DNA from: Chaenocephalus aceratus
Taxonomy: Eukaryota > Chordata > Actinopteri > Perciformes > Channichthyidae
Direction: 5' to 3'
Assembly (NCBI GenBank): GCA_023974075.1
Contig: CM043797.1
Span: 28,748,523-28,812,522 of the forward strand
DNA length: 64,000 nt
In this document: one piece after another, positions 12,426 to 53,110 of the stretch
How the letters are laid out: each line of letters opens with the position of its first letter
Position numbering within the stretch: the first letter of the stretch is position 1
Translations under genes and position numbers: made by a program
Notes under the pieces: model-generated
Seen by the model: only the letters and a program-made list of their open reading frames with translations
What the model was told of the DNA's origin: nothing
Database searches by the model: none

Positions 12426-12555
12426 ATGGAGGAAAAATTCATTATAGCGGTAGTGAATCACCCGGTGCTGTATGATCAGTCTCTGTTCATCTACCGGGAT
12501 ACAAACCGGAGGAGCGAGGCATGGAGGGAGGTGGCAGAGACAGTGGATGAAACTG
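12426..12555 (+). pseudogene. orphan MADF-domain exon inside the MITE
   Basis: ATG at 12426-12428 begins MEEKFIIAVVNHPVLYD and continues to WREVAETVDETG. The hydrophobic-aromatic pattern (A..NHP.LYD, Y.D.NRR.EAWREVAE) matches a MADF domain. The exon ends at GGTAGGT. The downstream exons were lost, so no full protein can be made from this copy. Confidence 0.65.
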
Positions 12556-12741
12556 GTAGGTTTTCGCCTGTTTGGGGATTTTATATCCAGTTTAATTCGT
12601 TTAAACATTGCTATTGCTTTGTATGTCGGGGGCGGGAGACTCATGTGATTGGTTGTTGGTCGCGTTGCTCGCAAAAAAAACCCCAAGCTTCAGACACGCC
12701 CACCGCCAAGCGTCAACGCACGCCGCTGTGTGGACGGGCCG

Positions 12742-16661
<3,920 letters not shown>

Positions 16662-16740
<79 letters not shown>
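16662..16740. repeat. (GT)n microsatellite
   Basis: A GT array of about 79 bp that turns to GCGC at the right end. Confidence 0.95.
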
Positions 16741-16954
16741 TGTGCGTGCAACCCCCTCTTTTGGTCATTGTCTTTCCCAGCAGAGATTGCAGCTCACAAC
16801 CTGAAAGGTGTCCTTATGTGGAGCCCCAATGTGTTCACAATTGAAACAAATAAATAAAATAGATAGATTTACATATGATAAATACTAAAAAATGAAATAA
16901 TAATAATACGAAAGAAAATATATGCAAAACATCCATCCATCCATCTTCTCCCGC

Positions 16955-18724
16955 TTATCCGTGGTCAGGTCGCGGGGGTAGCAGTTCCAGCAGAAAGCCC
17001 CAAACTTTCTTTTCCCTGGCGACATCAACCAGCTCTGACTGGGGGATCCCAAGGCGCTCCCAGGCCAGCGAAGAGATATAATCCCTCCACCTGGTCCTAG
17101 GTCTACCCCTTGGTCTCTTCCCAGCTGGACGTGCCTGGAACACCTCCCTAGGGAGGTGCCCAGGTGGCATCCTAACTAGGTGCCCGAACCACCTCAACTG
17201 GCTCCTTTCGACGCGAAGGAGGAGCGGCTCAACTCCGAGTCCCTCCCTGATGACCAAACTTCTCACCTTATCCCTAAGGGAGACACCAGCCACCCTGCGG
17301 AGAAAACCCATCTCGGCCGCTTGTATCCGCGATCTCGTTCTTTCGGTCATGACCCATCCTTCATGACCATAGGTGAGGGTAGGAACAAAAATGGCACGGT
17401 AGACAGAGAGCTTTGCCTTCTGGCTCAGCTCCCTTTTCGTCACAACGGTGCGGTAAAGCGACTGCAGTACCGCTCCCGCTGCTCCGATTCTCCGGCCCAT
17501 CTCACGCTCCATTGTTCCCTCACTCGAGAACAAGACCCCGAGATACTTGAACTCCTTCACTTGGGGTAAGGACTCATTCCCTACTTGGAGTGGACAGTCC
17601 ATCGGTTTCCTGCTGAGAACCATGGCCTCAGATTTGGAGGTGCTGATCCTCATCCCAGCCGCTTCACACTCGGTTGCGAACCGATCCAGTGAGTGCTGAA
17701 GGTCGCAGACCGATGAAGCCATTAGAACCACATCATCTGCAAAAAGCAGTGGTGCAATCCTTAGTCCACCGAACTGCAAACCCCCCCCCCCACGACTACG
17801 CCTCGAAATCCGATCCATGTATATTACAAACTGGATTGGTGACAAAGCGCAGCCCTGGTGGAGGCCAACCCTCACCGGAAATGGGTCCGACTCACTGCCG
17901 AGGACCCGGACACAGCTCTCGCTTTGGGAGTACAGAGATTGGATGGCCCCGAGTAGAGACCCCCTCACCCCATACTCCCGCAGCACCTCCCACAGTAACT
18001 CCCTGAGAACCCGGTCATACGCCTTCTCCAAGTCTACAAAACACATGTAGACCGGATAAGCGTACTCCCAGGTCCCCTCCAGGATCCTTGCGAGAGTAAA
18101 AAGCTGATCCGTCAGTTCCACGACCAGGACGGAATCCGCATTGTTCCTCCTCAATCTGAGGTTCGACAATCGGCCTGACCCTCCTTTCGAGTACCTTAGA
18201 GTAAACTTTCCCGGGGAGGCTGAGTAGTGTGATGCCTCTGTAATTGGCACACACCCTCTGATCCCCCTTTTTAAAAAGGGGAACCACCACCCCGGTCTGC
18301 CACTCCTTCGGTACTGTTTCCGACTTCCACGCAACGTTGATGAGACGTGTCAACCATGACAGTCCCTCAACACCCAGAGCCTTCAGCATTTCCGGGCGGA
18401 TCTCATCCACCCCGGGGCTTTGCCACTGTGGAGTTGTTTGACGACCTCAGTGACCTCCCCCCGGGAGATTGGTGTTGATCCCCGGTCATACTCCAGCTCT
18501 GCCTCTAACATAGAGGGTGGAGTTTTCGGGTTCAGGATTTCCTCAAAGTGTTCCTTCCAACGCCCTAACACTCCATCAGTTGAGGTCAACAACGTCCCAT
18601 CCTGACTGTACACAGCTTGGATGGTTCCCTGCTTTCCCCTCCTGAGGTGTCGGACAGTTTTCCAGAACAACTTTGGTGCCACCCGAAAGTCCTTCTCCAT
18701 GTCTTCTCCGAACTTCTCCCACAC
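16955..18724 (-). pseudogene. Rex3-like reverse transcriptase domain (frame-shifted)
   Basis: Three overlapping frames carry the [22 protein letters not shown] upstream, then VVPLFKKGDQRVCANYRGIT, then MCFVDLEKAYDRV (motif A), GLHQGCALSP (motif B) and PLLFADDVVLMA (motif C, catalytic Asp pair). KEFKYLGVLFSSEG and LRWFGHLVRMP follow. It ends RPDHG and a stop at 16955-16957. Frameshifts near 18400 and 18105 break continuity. Confidence 0.88.
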
Positions 18725-18789
18725 CCGCTACTTTGCCTCGGCCACGGATGAGGCTGCTGCCCTTCGGGCCTGTCGGTACCTACTGCCTC

Positions 18790-20235
18790 GGGAGTCCCCC
18801 GGGATAACAAATCCCTGAAGGCCTCCTTCTTCAGTCGGACGGCTTCCCTGACCACCGGTGTCCACCAGGAGGTTCGAGGGTTACCGCCCCTTGAGGCACC
18901 TAGGACCTTGAGACCACAGCTCCCCGCCGCGGCTTCGGCAATAGAGGCTTTGAACACCGACCACTCTGGTTCAATGTCCCCAACCTCCACAGGAATGCCC
19001 GAAAAGCTCCGCCGGAGGTGCGAGTTGAAGGCCTCCTGAACTTGGGCCTCCTCCAGACGTTCCCAGTTCACCCGAACTACACGTTTGGGCTTACCAGGTC
19101 TATCCAGAGGCTTCCCCCGCCACTCGACCCAACTCACCACCAGATGGTGATCAGTTGACAACTCCGCCCCTCTCTTTATCCGAGTGTCCAAAACATACGG
19201 CCTCAGGTCCGATGATACGATAACGAAATCGATCATGGACCTTCTGCCTAGGGTGCTCTGGTACCACGTACACTTATGAGCATCCTTATGTTCGAACATG
19301 GTGTTTGTTATGGCCAATCCATGACTAGCACAGAAGTCCAGTAACAAACCACCACTCCGGTTCAGATCAGGGGGGCCGTTCCTCCCAATCACGCCCCTCC
19401 AAGTGTCTCCATCATTGCCCACATGTGCATTGAAGTCTCCGAGCAAGACTAAAGAGTCCCCTTCAGGAGCCCCATACAGGACTCTTTCCAGGGTCTCCAA
19501 GAAGGCCGTATACTCTGAACTGCTGTTGGGTGCATAAGCACACACAACAGTCAGAGTTTTCCCCCCCATAACCCGCAGGCGTAGGGAGGCGACCCTCTCG
19601 CTCACTGGGGTAGACTCCAACAACAAAGCACCTAACCGGGGACTTGTGAGTATCCCCACACCCGCCCGGCGCCTCACACCTTGAGCAACTCCGGAGAAGA
19701 ATAGAGTCCAACCCCTATCCAGAAGTAAGGTTCCAGAGCCGACGCTGTGCGTAGAGGTGAGCCCAACCAGATCCAACTGGTAACACTCCACCTCCCGCAC
19801 AAGCTCCGGCTCCTTCCCCCCCAGAGAGGTGACGTTCCACGTCCCCAAAGCCAGCTTCTGTCGCCCGGGTCTGGTCCGTCGAGACCCTCCGCTTTCACTG
19901 CCACCCTTCTGGTAGCACACCCGACCCCATCGCTGTTTCCCGTAGGTGGTGGGCCCGCGGGACGGAGAAGCGGAGGTGTTGCCCACGTTGCCTTTTCGGG
20001 CTGGGCCCGGCCGGGCTCCGTGGCAAGCCCGGCCACCAGACGCTCTCCGACTAGTCCTCCTTCTGGGCCTGGCTCCAGAAAGGGACCCCGGGCTTCCTCC
20101 GGGCCAGGTATCCTCACTTCTTGTTCTTGTTTCTTTCATGAGGTCTTTTGAACCAATCTTAGTCTGGCCCCTTGCCTGAGACCAATTTGTCATGGTTCCA
20201 GACAACACAGCCCCCAGGTTCATCAGGGCACACAA
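18790..20235 (-). pseudogene. Rex3-like endonuclease domain (ORF 5' part)
   Basis: This is the open frame of 549 codons read from 20235. Endonuclease signatures are TWNVTSL (residues 132-138), [11 protein letters not shown] (about 232-242), GDFNAHVG (266-273), [14 protein letters not shown] (331-344) and [10 protein letters not shown] (360-369). These supply the catalytic Asp and His of APE-type LINE endonucleases. After SRGTPEAV the reading leaves the family frame, indicating a frameshift near 18790. Confidence 0.88.
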
Positions 20236-20875
20236 ACCTCTCTACCACGGTAAGGTGCTGGTTCTTCAGAGAGGCAAAACATAGTAGGCCTAATAGGAAT
20301 AAATACAGGAAACACATTAACAGTTGTATTCACTAAAACCTTTTAACTCAAAGTAACAGCCTGCTAATTGTATTGTTTGTCAGTTTTAAAGTACTTCTAA
20401 ATGTCTCTTTTCCAAACACATCCGTCTGAAAAATACACTTACCTCCATTTTGAAGGAATTCCCAAAACCTCAAGAGTCTTCCAACTAACTGGATGATAAT
20501 ATTCCCTCCTCTGCACTGTAACACATGTTTTACCTGTTATACATCTTTTTAGTTTATTAGATGTTTGCAAATGTCAGTATCAATGTGAAGTTCTCCAACA
20601 CTTGTGATTTGATTGCACAAGTAACTTTACATTGTACCTTGTCATTTAGTAAAGCACAGGGGTTAATACTTACATTAAAGATGGCTCTGTTCTATTCACG
20701 TTCAGCCTGAATAGTGCTCTTTCTACAGTGACATGCCGAAAGGTCTTCTGTGAACAATTTTCATTAATTTCAATACACTGAAAGTATTCACTCCCCTATT
20801 ATACAGCATTAATGGAGAAGCCAATTTTACTCCTGAGGAAAAAGTTATTTTTGGCTGTTAACTTGTACAGTACAG

Positions 20876-20995
20876 TATATAATAATAATAAATTATATTT
20901 ATATAGCGCTTTTCTCAAACTCAAAGACGCTTTACTGTCGGGGGGAGGGTAGACAAACAAGGACAGGCAAAAACAAACAAAAACAACAACAACAT
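20876..20995 (-). mobile_element. LINE 3'-tail fragment
   Basis: Read on the minus strand, it has AAAGCGTCTTTGAG, then AAGCGCTATATAAAT, then ATTATT repeats. This is the usual 3' end of fish L2-like LINEs. Only the terminal piece is present. Confidence 0.6.
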
Positions 20996-22620
20996 TGTCC
21001 CCTATTATGCATTATTAGTCATACTTTAGTTGTACGTCTTAATGCTTTCATAGCAAGTTATAGGATAGAAAGGATACATTTTAAAAGGTAAAAGCTAAGA
21101 TAGTTGCTATGAATGCTGAAAGTGGACAAAGACTCTAACATATTACATTTGTTTATAATGGTTAGGTTTCAAATGGTGTCTTTGGGATGCTCTTTAAATG
21201 AATGTAGTTCAATTCAAGTTGTAATAAAGACATTTAATTGACTGAGTGTCAGTCACAATACTGCAGGTGTAGCTCCTAAAAACAGACAAAATGTGTCATC
21301 CCCGAGTAAAAACAAAAATTGGATTCTTATTTTTAGCAAGCAGCCTGAGGACAAAAACAGCATTGTGTAAGAAAAAACTAAATGGCTTTTCTCATTACAC
21401 AAACAATTAAACAAAATCTGATCGCAGCAAATTAAGGAGATTTCCACTGTCCCACATTCTTCCGCCGGGCTGAATCAGAGCAACTCAATGACTCACATAT
21501 CAGTCGGTCATTCTGGTCAGACAGATGAATCTCTGTGCTGTTGTCTTTGCTGCCTCTTTCATTCATCACACAGATCTTCACTGTGTAATGCATCATTTGA
21601 ATACTGTGTGTGGATGCAACTTTGTGTGTGTCCATGAGGGGAGAGCAACATTGGTACTTGTGTGTGTCCTAAATGGGCTGCATTCATTCAGCTTTCCTCT
21701 ATATACTACAGGGCTATCATATCACAATACACTTCATTGTGGGTCAGTGGGTTAAAGTAAGATGAATAGTTGAGTGACACTGAAGAAGGCGAGTAAAAAA
21801 AAAAACAGTGGCAACTTTGTGTTTAGGTCAGGGCTAAGAGGAGGGCATCATGAGATTTGATTTGAGTCAGTTTTATTTCTCTTTATTTACTACTTATTTG
21901 TATTACTGAGATGTATGTCTTGTAACAAAAGGCAAATTGTTTCTAGTTTGTCTTTCCAAGTTTTGATTGTGTAAATTACTCATTGCATTATTTCCATTAT
22001 CTATTAGTTAGCAAATGACTACTTTTCTATTAGTTATTTCTCAGACTCAACGGTGACATCCTCAACTAGCTTGTTTTGTTTGACCATATCCCAATGGTTT
22101 CTTATCAGTTTCAGATACCAATAATTACACAATGAAAAAGGTACCTTCCCTATAGAGCCTTTGCTCTTCTTCCGAGTGACGCTAATCCTAGATCGATGTA
22201 GGTAGTCTGGTAACGCCTTTTATTATGCAAGAAGTAGCGAAGTCCGAAATAATCAACTATCGACTGTTTGCAGCTCATGTTTTGTCAGACATCACATCCA
22301 ACCACATTTTATTTATTTATTCTTTAAATTATTACAACTATGATAACTCAAATAAAAATAAACTGTCTGTAATAAAATGAAATACATTTGCATTTTAAAT
22401 TAAGAGATTAATACATTTTAAGAGACTTAAACCTCATATTGCTGAAGACCACCAACCAAATTGAATTTCTAACAACTATTTGTACACCCTTCTAAAGTGT
22501 TGTATAAGTAATAATTAATCGTTGTATTATAATCAATAACATTTTGGTTTTAATTAAAAATAAATAAATAAGGAGACCCACCGCTCATTAGGAATAAGAA
22601 AGAACAGGCACAAACCGGCA
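20996..22620. other. intergenic DNA between relt-side and arhgef17, no gene seen
   Basis: AT-rich, with no supported exon or RNA gene. Confidence 0.5.
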
Positions 22621-25600
22621 CGAGTGAACTGATTTAATTACAAAGAGGAAGCCAGAGTGACAGAACGATAACAGCTACATACAGTAAGTAACTCTGATAC
22701 ACTGTAACCATGACAAATGCATCCAAGCCAGAGATAAACAGAGTTTAGACCAGGTAGATTTCCTTCCTGTAGATATTCGTAACAAGGCAGACATACTGTA
22801 TGCTTCGGTGGTAACATGACTACCAGTGAAAACATCAATGCCAATTTTTTTTCAGATGCTATCTTGTCTTCTCTTGGAAAGATCTGACAGTTATAATTTA
22901 AACATCACTGACAACGCAAGCCAGAGAGGAGGGGGAAAAAATACAAACAAACCTTACACAAATATACAAAAATATGCCATTAGATTCATATCAACAATTG
23001 AGGACCGTGGGTGCAATATTTACAGAAAAAAAGGCAATATATACCGATATTTACAACAATAAAGACTTCTTTAACATGTGGGGAATAGAGGTTACTTAGC
23101 TGAGAGTTACAGTGATGATAGGATGAGTTTGATGTGAATTAAGTGTGAATCCTCTGTTTCTTACACAATATGCTTCATTCGACTAATCCTTTTCAAATTA
23201 GACCAGGATGCATGCTTCTGTAAAATTAAGAGTCTTAAGTCAATACAATGGGCTGCAACTAGTGAAAATAAGAATATGATTTCTTCTTTCTGAATCAGGT
23301 TAATCAAAAGTAATGGACTTCAACCATGGTAGAGGTTTCCACCAAGAACATTAAGCAATTACTTAGGTAGGCTCACGGTTAAAAAAAACATGCTGCTCCA
23401 AAAGCGCTGGTATCAGCAGGGAAAGCATATCAATGTTTCTTCACAGAAAATAAAGAACTAACTCCATTTCTCAGGGAGGTCTCCATTTCCCTACAGCCAG
23501 TACAGATAAACAGCATTTTAATGGGTCACTTTGCAGCTCTTGGCTCTGGAAACTCAAAAATAGATGTTGTCAATTAGAAAGAACTCACAAAAACAACATA
23601 GGCCTACATCTTGCTACGCTAGAGGATATTAGAGGAATACTTTTTTTAAGGTAGGGAATTATCTTATTCACTTTTCGCTTAGAGTTAGATGAGAAGATAA
23701 ATACCACTCTCAAGTTGGCTTCATTAATGTGCAACTACAGCCAGCTATGGGCTAGCTTAGCTTAGCAGAGATGGAAACAGCTAGCAAGCTAGCATAAAAG
23801 ATTCACCCACCTGAACCTCTAACCTGAACCTTTATGAAATAGGTAAAGAAGATATTATGGGATCTGTGAGCATTTAGGCATATTCCTTTTTTGTTTAAAC
23901 TCTCCATAATAACGAAGCTAGCCGATTCACATTCCATTTTGATTGTGAGTTTTTATGCTAAACTAAGCTAACTCCTGGCTGTAGAGAGGCAAAGAGCAAA
24001 TAACAAACCAACCCTCTGCACTGTTAGCTGCTCTCACAGTAGGATAGTTAACCCAATTTGAATGCATTTGGGATGGCTAAGGAGAAATGCCCAGATGGCT
24101 GGCAAAGTGTAATGAGGTTTTTTATTATACCACTTAAGACTCAAAGCCTGAGGTTAACTCAGTGTGTGTTGTGTAGAAGGACAATTCAGAGTCACCCTTC
24201 ACTTCCCCAAGAATCTGCTTTAAGTAGTGTGAGGGAAAGCTGACTTTTCACTGTGTGTGTGTTTATTGGATTAACTTTTAGCCTTCTGAAGGCACTTGTA
24301 GGTGGCTCAACCTTTGTCCTTCTGACCTACTCTATATCGTTGGCACTCTATTGTCCCAAAAAACAAACCACATGCATGTTGTTCTCCAAAGATCAATGTT
24401 TCTGCATTAGGAGTATAAAAAATACATCTTATAGTTATATTACCTGTGACTAAAATGTCACAATGGATCTTAAAAAGGTTGAGTATTAGGCAAATAATTG
24501 TATTGGCTTCCAAACAGGCATGAGGGGGACTTGTTCTCTTTTTCTTCAAGATAAGTATTGAGCTGTGTTCAAAGACAATGCTTTGCAATGACAATGACAC
24601 TACAATACTCTTTCCTTTTTAGATTGTTTCTTTACATTTCTGTTTTGTTCGGAGTCATACAACTCCTAAAAAAACAACCCTGTATTGCGTATCGTACCGG
24701 ACAATGAGTGGACTGTCACACCCTTGCTGTGTATGTCTGTCTGCCCAAACCAACTATTCCCATCTGTCTAGTCTGCTCATCAAACCAAGGCTTTTTTGTT
24801 CTTTAACTCAAACACAAAAGGTGAAAGCTACATCTTCTATAAATTAAGTGCTGTAAAATAATGCGCTAAAATCAAAACTATAAATACTGTACATTACTAT
24901 CGTTATCTGCTACCACAGCCCAGCGTCATAGAAGTCAGTAACATCAGCTCCTGATTTATGCTCAACAAACTTAAATTTCACTGCAAAATAAATCTCTTAA
25001 GATCCATCCCTTAATGTCAAAACTGTAACACATACAAGGCTTTGGCATAGTCATGTTAAGGAGGAAAGTCTCCTATGCACCTTTCCTACTCAACTCCAGT
25101 AGCAGGCATCATCTATGTTTAAGTTTCTTTAAACTGACAACAAAAATGAAATATGAAAATCTGATACCATCTGATTATCTGTGGAAAACACACATTTGTT
25201 TTTTCACAAATGTCTTCCAATTCAGTGAGTGAAGGCTGTGCATTAGTGTGTGTGTGTGTATAAGTCTTGCTAAACGCTCTTTCCACATATTGCACTTTTT
25301 AGTCAATCTTTCTCTGCAGGAGAAAAGAGGTTCGTAGCAGTCTTATATCTTAAAGCAATGATCGTGACGTAGATAGTATTACAACCCTTCTATGACCAGA
25401 AATCTTTATCTCCATTCTACTACCTGAACTTCATTCCTTTAAAGCTCACAGACTGAAACAGAACCTCTCTTGCAAGCATGAGCTTTAGCTGCAGAAAAAA
25501 ACCCACAATTCAGAGTATCCATGAAACTGCAGTGTGTGATGTTATGTTTTACTAAGTTTCCATTCATATATTTGTACATGACATTAACTTCCGGTCCTCA

Positions 25601-26143
25601 GGAAAAATGTTGTGTGAAGTTCAGGCAAGGGTCAAGTGATGATGGAGTAAAGGGTTGACGTCAGAGTCCAAAAACAAACAGAGAAGTGATGTATAAGGAC
25701 AAGTACACACTTCACTTGTATGTCCTCTTATAACTTCCTGTGCAGTGACATTCTACACAGTCCAAATCCTCTTCTGTCAAGTTTCATTTTCGGCTTCTCT
25801 GTCTTCTTCTGACTCCTTCACTAAAATAATAGTTTTTTTAATACAATTTTCAAGACAATATTCACAGAAAGAAATCATCACACACACAGACACCACTCAG
25901 TGAGGAATAACGCACACCATCAGAAACATTACCACAGTCTTCTTGAAGTGATCATATTCATTGGTAAGTCCAGGAGAAAGGTGACAGCCATATTGTGCAC
26001 ATAGAGACTGGAGGACTGAGCAGAAGACCAAAACAACAACACCAAAAAGTGAGGGTCCCGGTGGGGAAAAGGACAGGAGCGTGTGCTATAGTTCTCAGAT
26101 TGAGCGAGTTTGGGGCGGGTTGTTCAAACCGGGGTTTATTGTC
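22621..26143 (-). other. arhgef17: possible long 3' UTR of arhgef17
   Basis: The sequence follows the arhgef17 stop codon, is repeat-poor and AT-rich, and has no splice-supported exon. An AATAAA lies only 3 nt past the stop (26135-26140, minus strand) and an ATTAAA at 22633-22638 near a drop in sequence character. Which one is used cannot be told from sequence. The assignment is inferred from position only. Confidence 0.3.
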
Positions 26144-49523
<23,380 letters not shown>

Positions 49524-50054
49524 ACGGAGCGGTCCCTGTGCCCGAACGCACACTCACTTTGGCACATAGACGCACACCGAACAACCAGAAAACACCTGTA
49601 TCTGTTTGTTTACTGGCACAAACTCTTTATATCCACAGAATAAACGTCAGATCAAAGAAAAGACAACACCTGCGAGCCGAATGGATCACCAACTTTCCTC
49701 TTACTCAAGACATAAAGTAAACATGTTCTTGTCTTTTTTTTCCTGTCTTTTCTTCTTCTAGCAAAGAAATAACCAAAAGAAATTCAGTCCTTGGGAAAGC
49801 CGCCTCTCTGTGTGCAAATCTTCTGTCCTTCCACAAATTCAGTAAGAAGTATCAAAGTCTGCCTCTAGGCTCAGTGTCGCAGCTAGTCTGTCACAGTGTG
49901 TGTGTCATGCAGAAAACACACACACAAACACAAGAAGGCAAATGAGCACGCTTCAGCATGTATGCATGGGCGTCTGATCTGTTTCTACTGCATGGGTGAT
50001 GTAAGCAAGAACTGAGCGTATGTCGAGGTGAGTGTAGACCACGGGAGGGATAGA

Positions 50055-50056
<2 letters not shown>

Positions 50057-50100
<44 letters not shown>
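50057..50100. repeat. (GT)n microsatellite
   Basis: A 44-bp perfect GT array. Confidence 0.95.
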
Positions 50101-50103
<3 letters not shown>

Positions 50104-53010
50104 AGTGTGTCACGGCCCTCCCCTTCGGGTGTGCTAAATGAGAGACAGCAGGCAGGGCAGACGCTCACAGCGCGCAGCTCAAACAGACCCAACCAATCCC
50201 CCCGTAAATAATCGATCGAGACATCTGAGGGATGAGAAGGGTGACGATGACATAACTGTCCATCCGTCTCCCTCTCAACCATCTTTCACATGATCCTTCT
50301 GCCATGATAACATCTTCTTATGTCACAACACAACACTGTCTTCACATGTTCCCTTCACAGAAATGCTGCACTGAGGAAATGCATACTTGGATGGTAATGT
50401 CCTTTCTGTCTGTTCTGTTTCTATGCCACTGGCAGCTGCCCACATATAACCATGACAACAGTGAGCAAGGCTGTCATTTCTAAAAGGACCAAACCTGTAT
50501 TTTGCATGTTTAAGGCTATTGACTACAAATCTATAAACCGCAGTGATTTTCACAAGCATCTTGAAACTTTTTGGGATGTATCTCCTATCTTCCAGGCTGC
50601 TTCTGGTTTCCATGCATGGCGGAAAATCTTTTAAAAAGGGTCACTTGCACAATATTTACTGGGTCAGTTTACTCAGCATAAGGGGAGCTACATAGACAGT
50701 GAAAAGGTGACAGCCGATGACCAAAACCTAATGGTATTATTCATATTACATGATTGATATAAAAACAGAGAACAGCAACACTTTTGTGAAGCTCTAAATT
50801 CCGGCAAGTCGCCAGGATATTAAAGTGGTACATTTTTGCTGTAAATGCAGTCTCAGTTTCTAATAAACCCCTTAACTAGAAGACCGTTATATTAAAGAAA
50901 CTGCAACAAGGCTTGAGTTGAAAAGTAGTATTCAAAAGTCAAACAAAGTACTAGCAATGAATTGATCAGTAGCAGTTTCACAATGACCCACCATCCTTGC
51001 AAAGAGAATTTAGGTCAGGTTTCTAAAAAAGTTTCTGTTGGCACTGCATTGCCACATTAACTTATTAATGACCCAAAACGTGCCCAACTGGAAGTATGAT
51101 CAATCCTTTAATAATTCATAAAGCAAAGCAAGCAAACTGTCATACATGGGGATACTCACAGAAACTAATTTAGACTAAAAAGAAAAATCCAGATCTGTAA
51201 CCAGAGCATAAACACGTCAACATTGCAAAGAGGTAAAAGGGATGGAGTGCATGTGAAGTGAGTGTGCCGGATGGCACGTATCGACAGAATGTTTTCGTGA
51301 CTGCATAAATCTAAAATGCAACTTTAATGAAAAACTTTCAAGGCATGTCATGTGGGTTTGAGTTGAACTGCTTGCAAATAAACTGAGACAAGCAGAGTAG
51401 CTTTTAAAATACAGTGCATCATGCAATATTAACACAAATAACAAGCCTTCGGTGATTTAAAGTCAACCAGCTCATACGCAACTTTCTACATTGCATAATT
51501 GTATCCAATATAAAAATATACAGAGTTTTCATTGAAGTTAAGCATTGGTATGAGGTGGCTTTTGTCCAGCGATAAACCCAAAAGCACTTATTTCTCTCCA
51601 ACCGAGATCAGATGGTGACTACAGAAAAAGGTCACTAAAGGACATTTAAAGGTCAAGCATGTGGCAGGAAATTGGCGTTTAATCCTAGCTGACATGGAAA
51701 CAATAGACCAGAGTGAAGGTCTGGTGACAAAGATCAGAGATGGCATGTTCGGGGTTGGAGCACAGCATTTTCTTGATGCATATTTAACCTGGTTTTTCTA
51801 CCAATAAACCACCTGAAACAGCAAGTAAAGGACACGTTAGTGCCATATTAAGCACTTTAAACTAATAACTTCCCTCCAAAGTCTGATGCTTTAAAGTAAT
51901 GTAAAGAATAAATAGGGTGATATTTCCTTTTTCCTTTACATCTGTACACCTCTAACTCACCAACATTGGACCTCCATTTAAGAAAGCACAAAGCTCTTTT
52001 TTTTCTACAGAGACAATACCTGTTACTAGGATACATTTGACTACTTTGTGTGTTATTCCTTAACAATAAAACAAATATCACCAAGCTTATACTGTAAGCT
52101 TAGAGAACACAAGTTACAGTCATCACCTGACCAGCATCTACTTGTTTCTATAGCAACTCTACAGTGCTCAAATCTTCAGCATTTCCTTTTTGGACCAATC
52201 TGGTTGCTTTTAAAGAAAAAAAAGCCATAAAGGTATTTGTCGTTCTGCCTTTATGCATCACCAGCTCATACCTGGCTGTCACACACCTCCACACGTCAGC
52301 TGAACTCTGTGTTTTTATAAGTAATTCAAACACAAAAATGATCATTGGCCAGACTCAATTTAAAAACCAAATGTTTCTGTTTACAGATTAACCATTAAAA
52401 AAAAAATCTATTATCTGATTACACTTCAATCGCTATAAAAAAATCTATATTTAATAGTTTGACTAGTATTTATGTATCATTGCCAAATAAACATATGAGG
52501 CTGATCATGAGTTGGCAGAATTAGCAGCCGTGTTTCATCCTTGTATTTCCTGCCCACCCAGCAAATAAACGTGTGTGTGGTTAAATTATGTCTCTGCCGC
52601 CACGCATGACTGTTACTAGTTGCTGCTAAATGACATTGATGTGACATCTTTATCACAGCCTCGGAGCCAATAATAGCCCACGAAAACTGAGTCAGTCTGA
52701 TGTGAGTCTACGGGTAAACATGTACAAGGACTAATGACACCTGTCAGCACACCCAGGTGTTTGTGTGTGAGTGTGTCTGTCGGTGTGAGTGTGTGTGTGT
52801 GAGTGAGCGAGGGAGAGTAACCTTAGGAGAGGAGGACGCATGACTGCCCAACAGATCAAAACAGATTCATCATCACACACCTGGGCATGCTAACATCTTG
52901 TACCATGTGTGTGTGTCCAGTTTTCAAACTTGGGTTTTTCACAACAACCCTCATGAAATGACAGATTCATAAAAGGCAGAATAAATCATCGATTTAACAT
53001 GTGAGATGAC

Positions 53011-53013
53011 AGG

Positions 53014-53086
<73 letters not shown>

Positions 53087-53110
53087 ATGTGTGTGTGGAT
53101 GTGTGTGCGC
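53011..53110. repeat. (GT)n microsatellite, interrupted
   Basis: A GT array with GTGGAT and GCGC interruptions at the right end. Confidence 0.92.

Larger units (their letters stand above)
12123..12741 (+). mobile_element. PIF/Harbinger-like element carrying a MADF first exon
   Basis: Near-perfect 29-bp inverted repeats (CGGCCCGTCCACACAGCGGC at the left end, its complement at 12713-12741) bound a 619-bp element. Inside is a start codon at 12426 and 43 codons ending at a gtaggt donor (12555). These read as the N-terminus of a MADF domain, as in the DNA-binding accessory protein of PIF/Harbinger transposons. It also holds four 9-bp GCGTTGCTG units (12233-12270) and a perfect 11-bp stem palindrome (12272-12300). 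No clear target duplication was found, so the superfamily rests on the MADF exon. Confidence 0.7.
16930..20270 (-). mobile_element. Rex3-like RTE-clade LINE, nearly full length, decayed
   Basis: A 3.3-kb non-LTR retrotransposon on the minus strand. In order it holds a short basic leader, an apurinic endonuclease-like domain, reverse transcriptase and a C-terminal region, then stops and ends in a GGAT/GATG tandem tail (CATCCATCCATCCATC on the plus strand, 16929-16944). A GATG-type tail and this domain order fit the RTE element Rex3 of teleosts. The single ORF is broken by at least three frameshifts (near 18790, 18400 and 18105), so it is not autonomous. The 5' end is placed near 20270 by where LINE-like sequence fades. 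Confidence 0.88.

Noticed and set aside
19747..20151. Plus-strand open frames opposite the Rex3-like element
   Set aside because: Antisense shadows of the GC-rich endonuclease ORF.
52540..52830. Possible conserved regulatory block with TGAGTCA-like and CAGGTG motifs upstream of arhgef17
   Set aside because: Single short motifs occur by chance; only cross-species alignment could support it.
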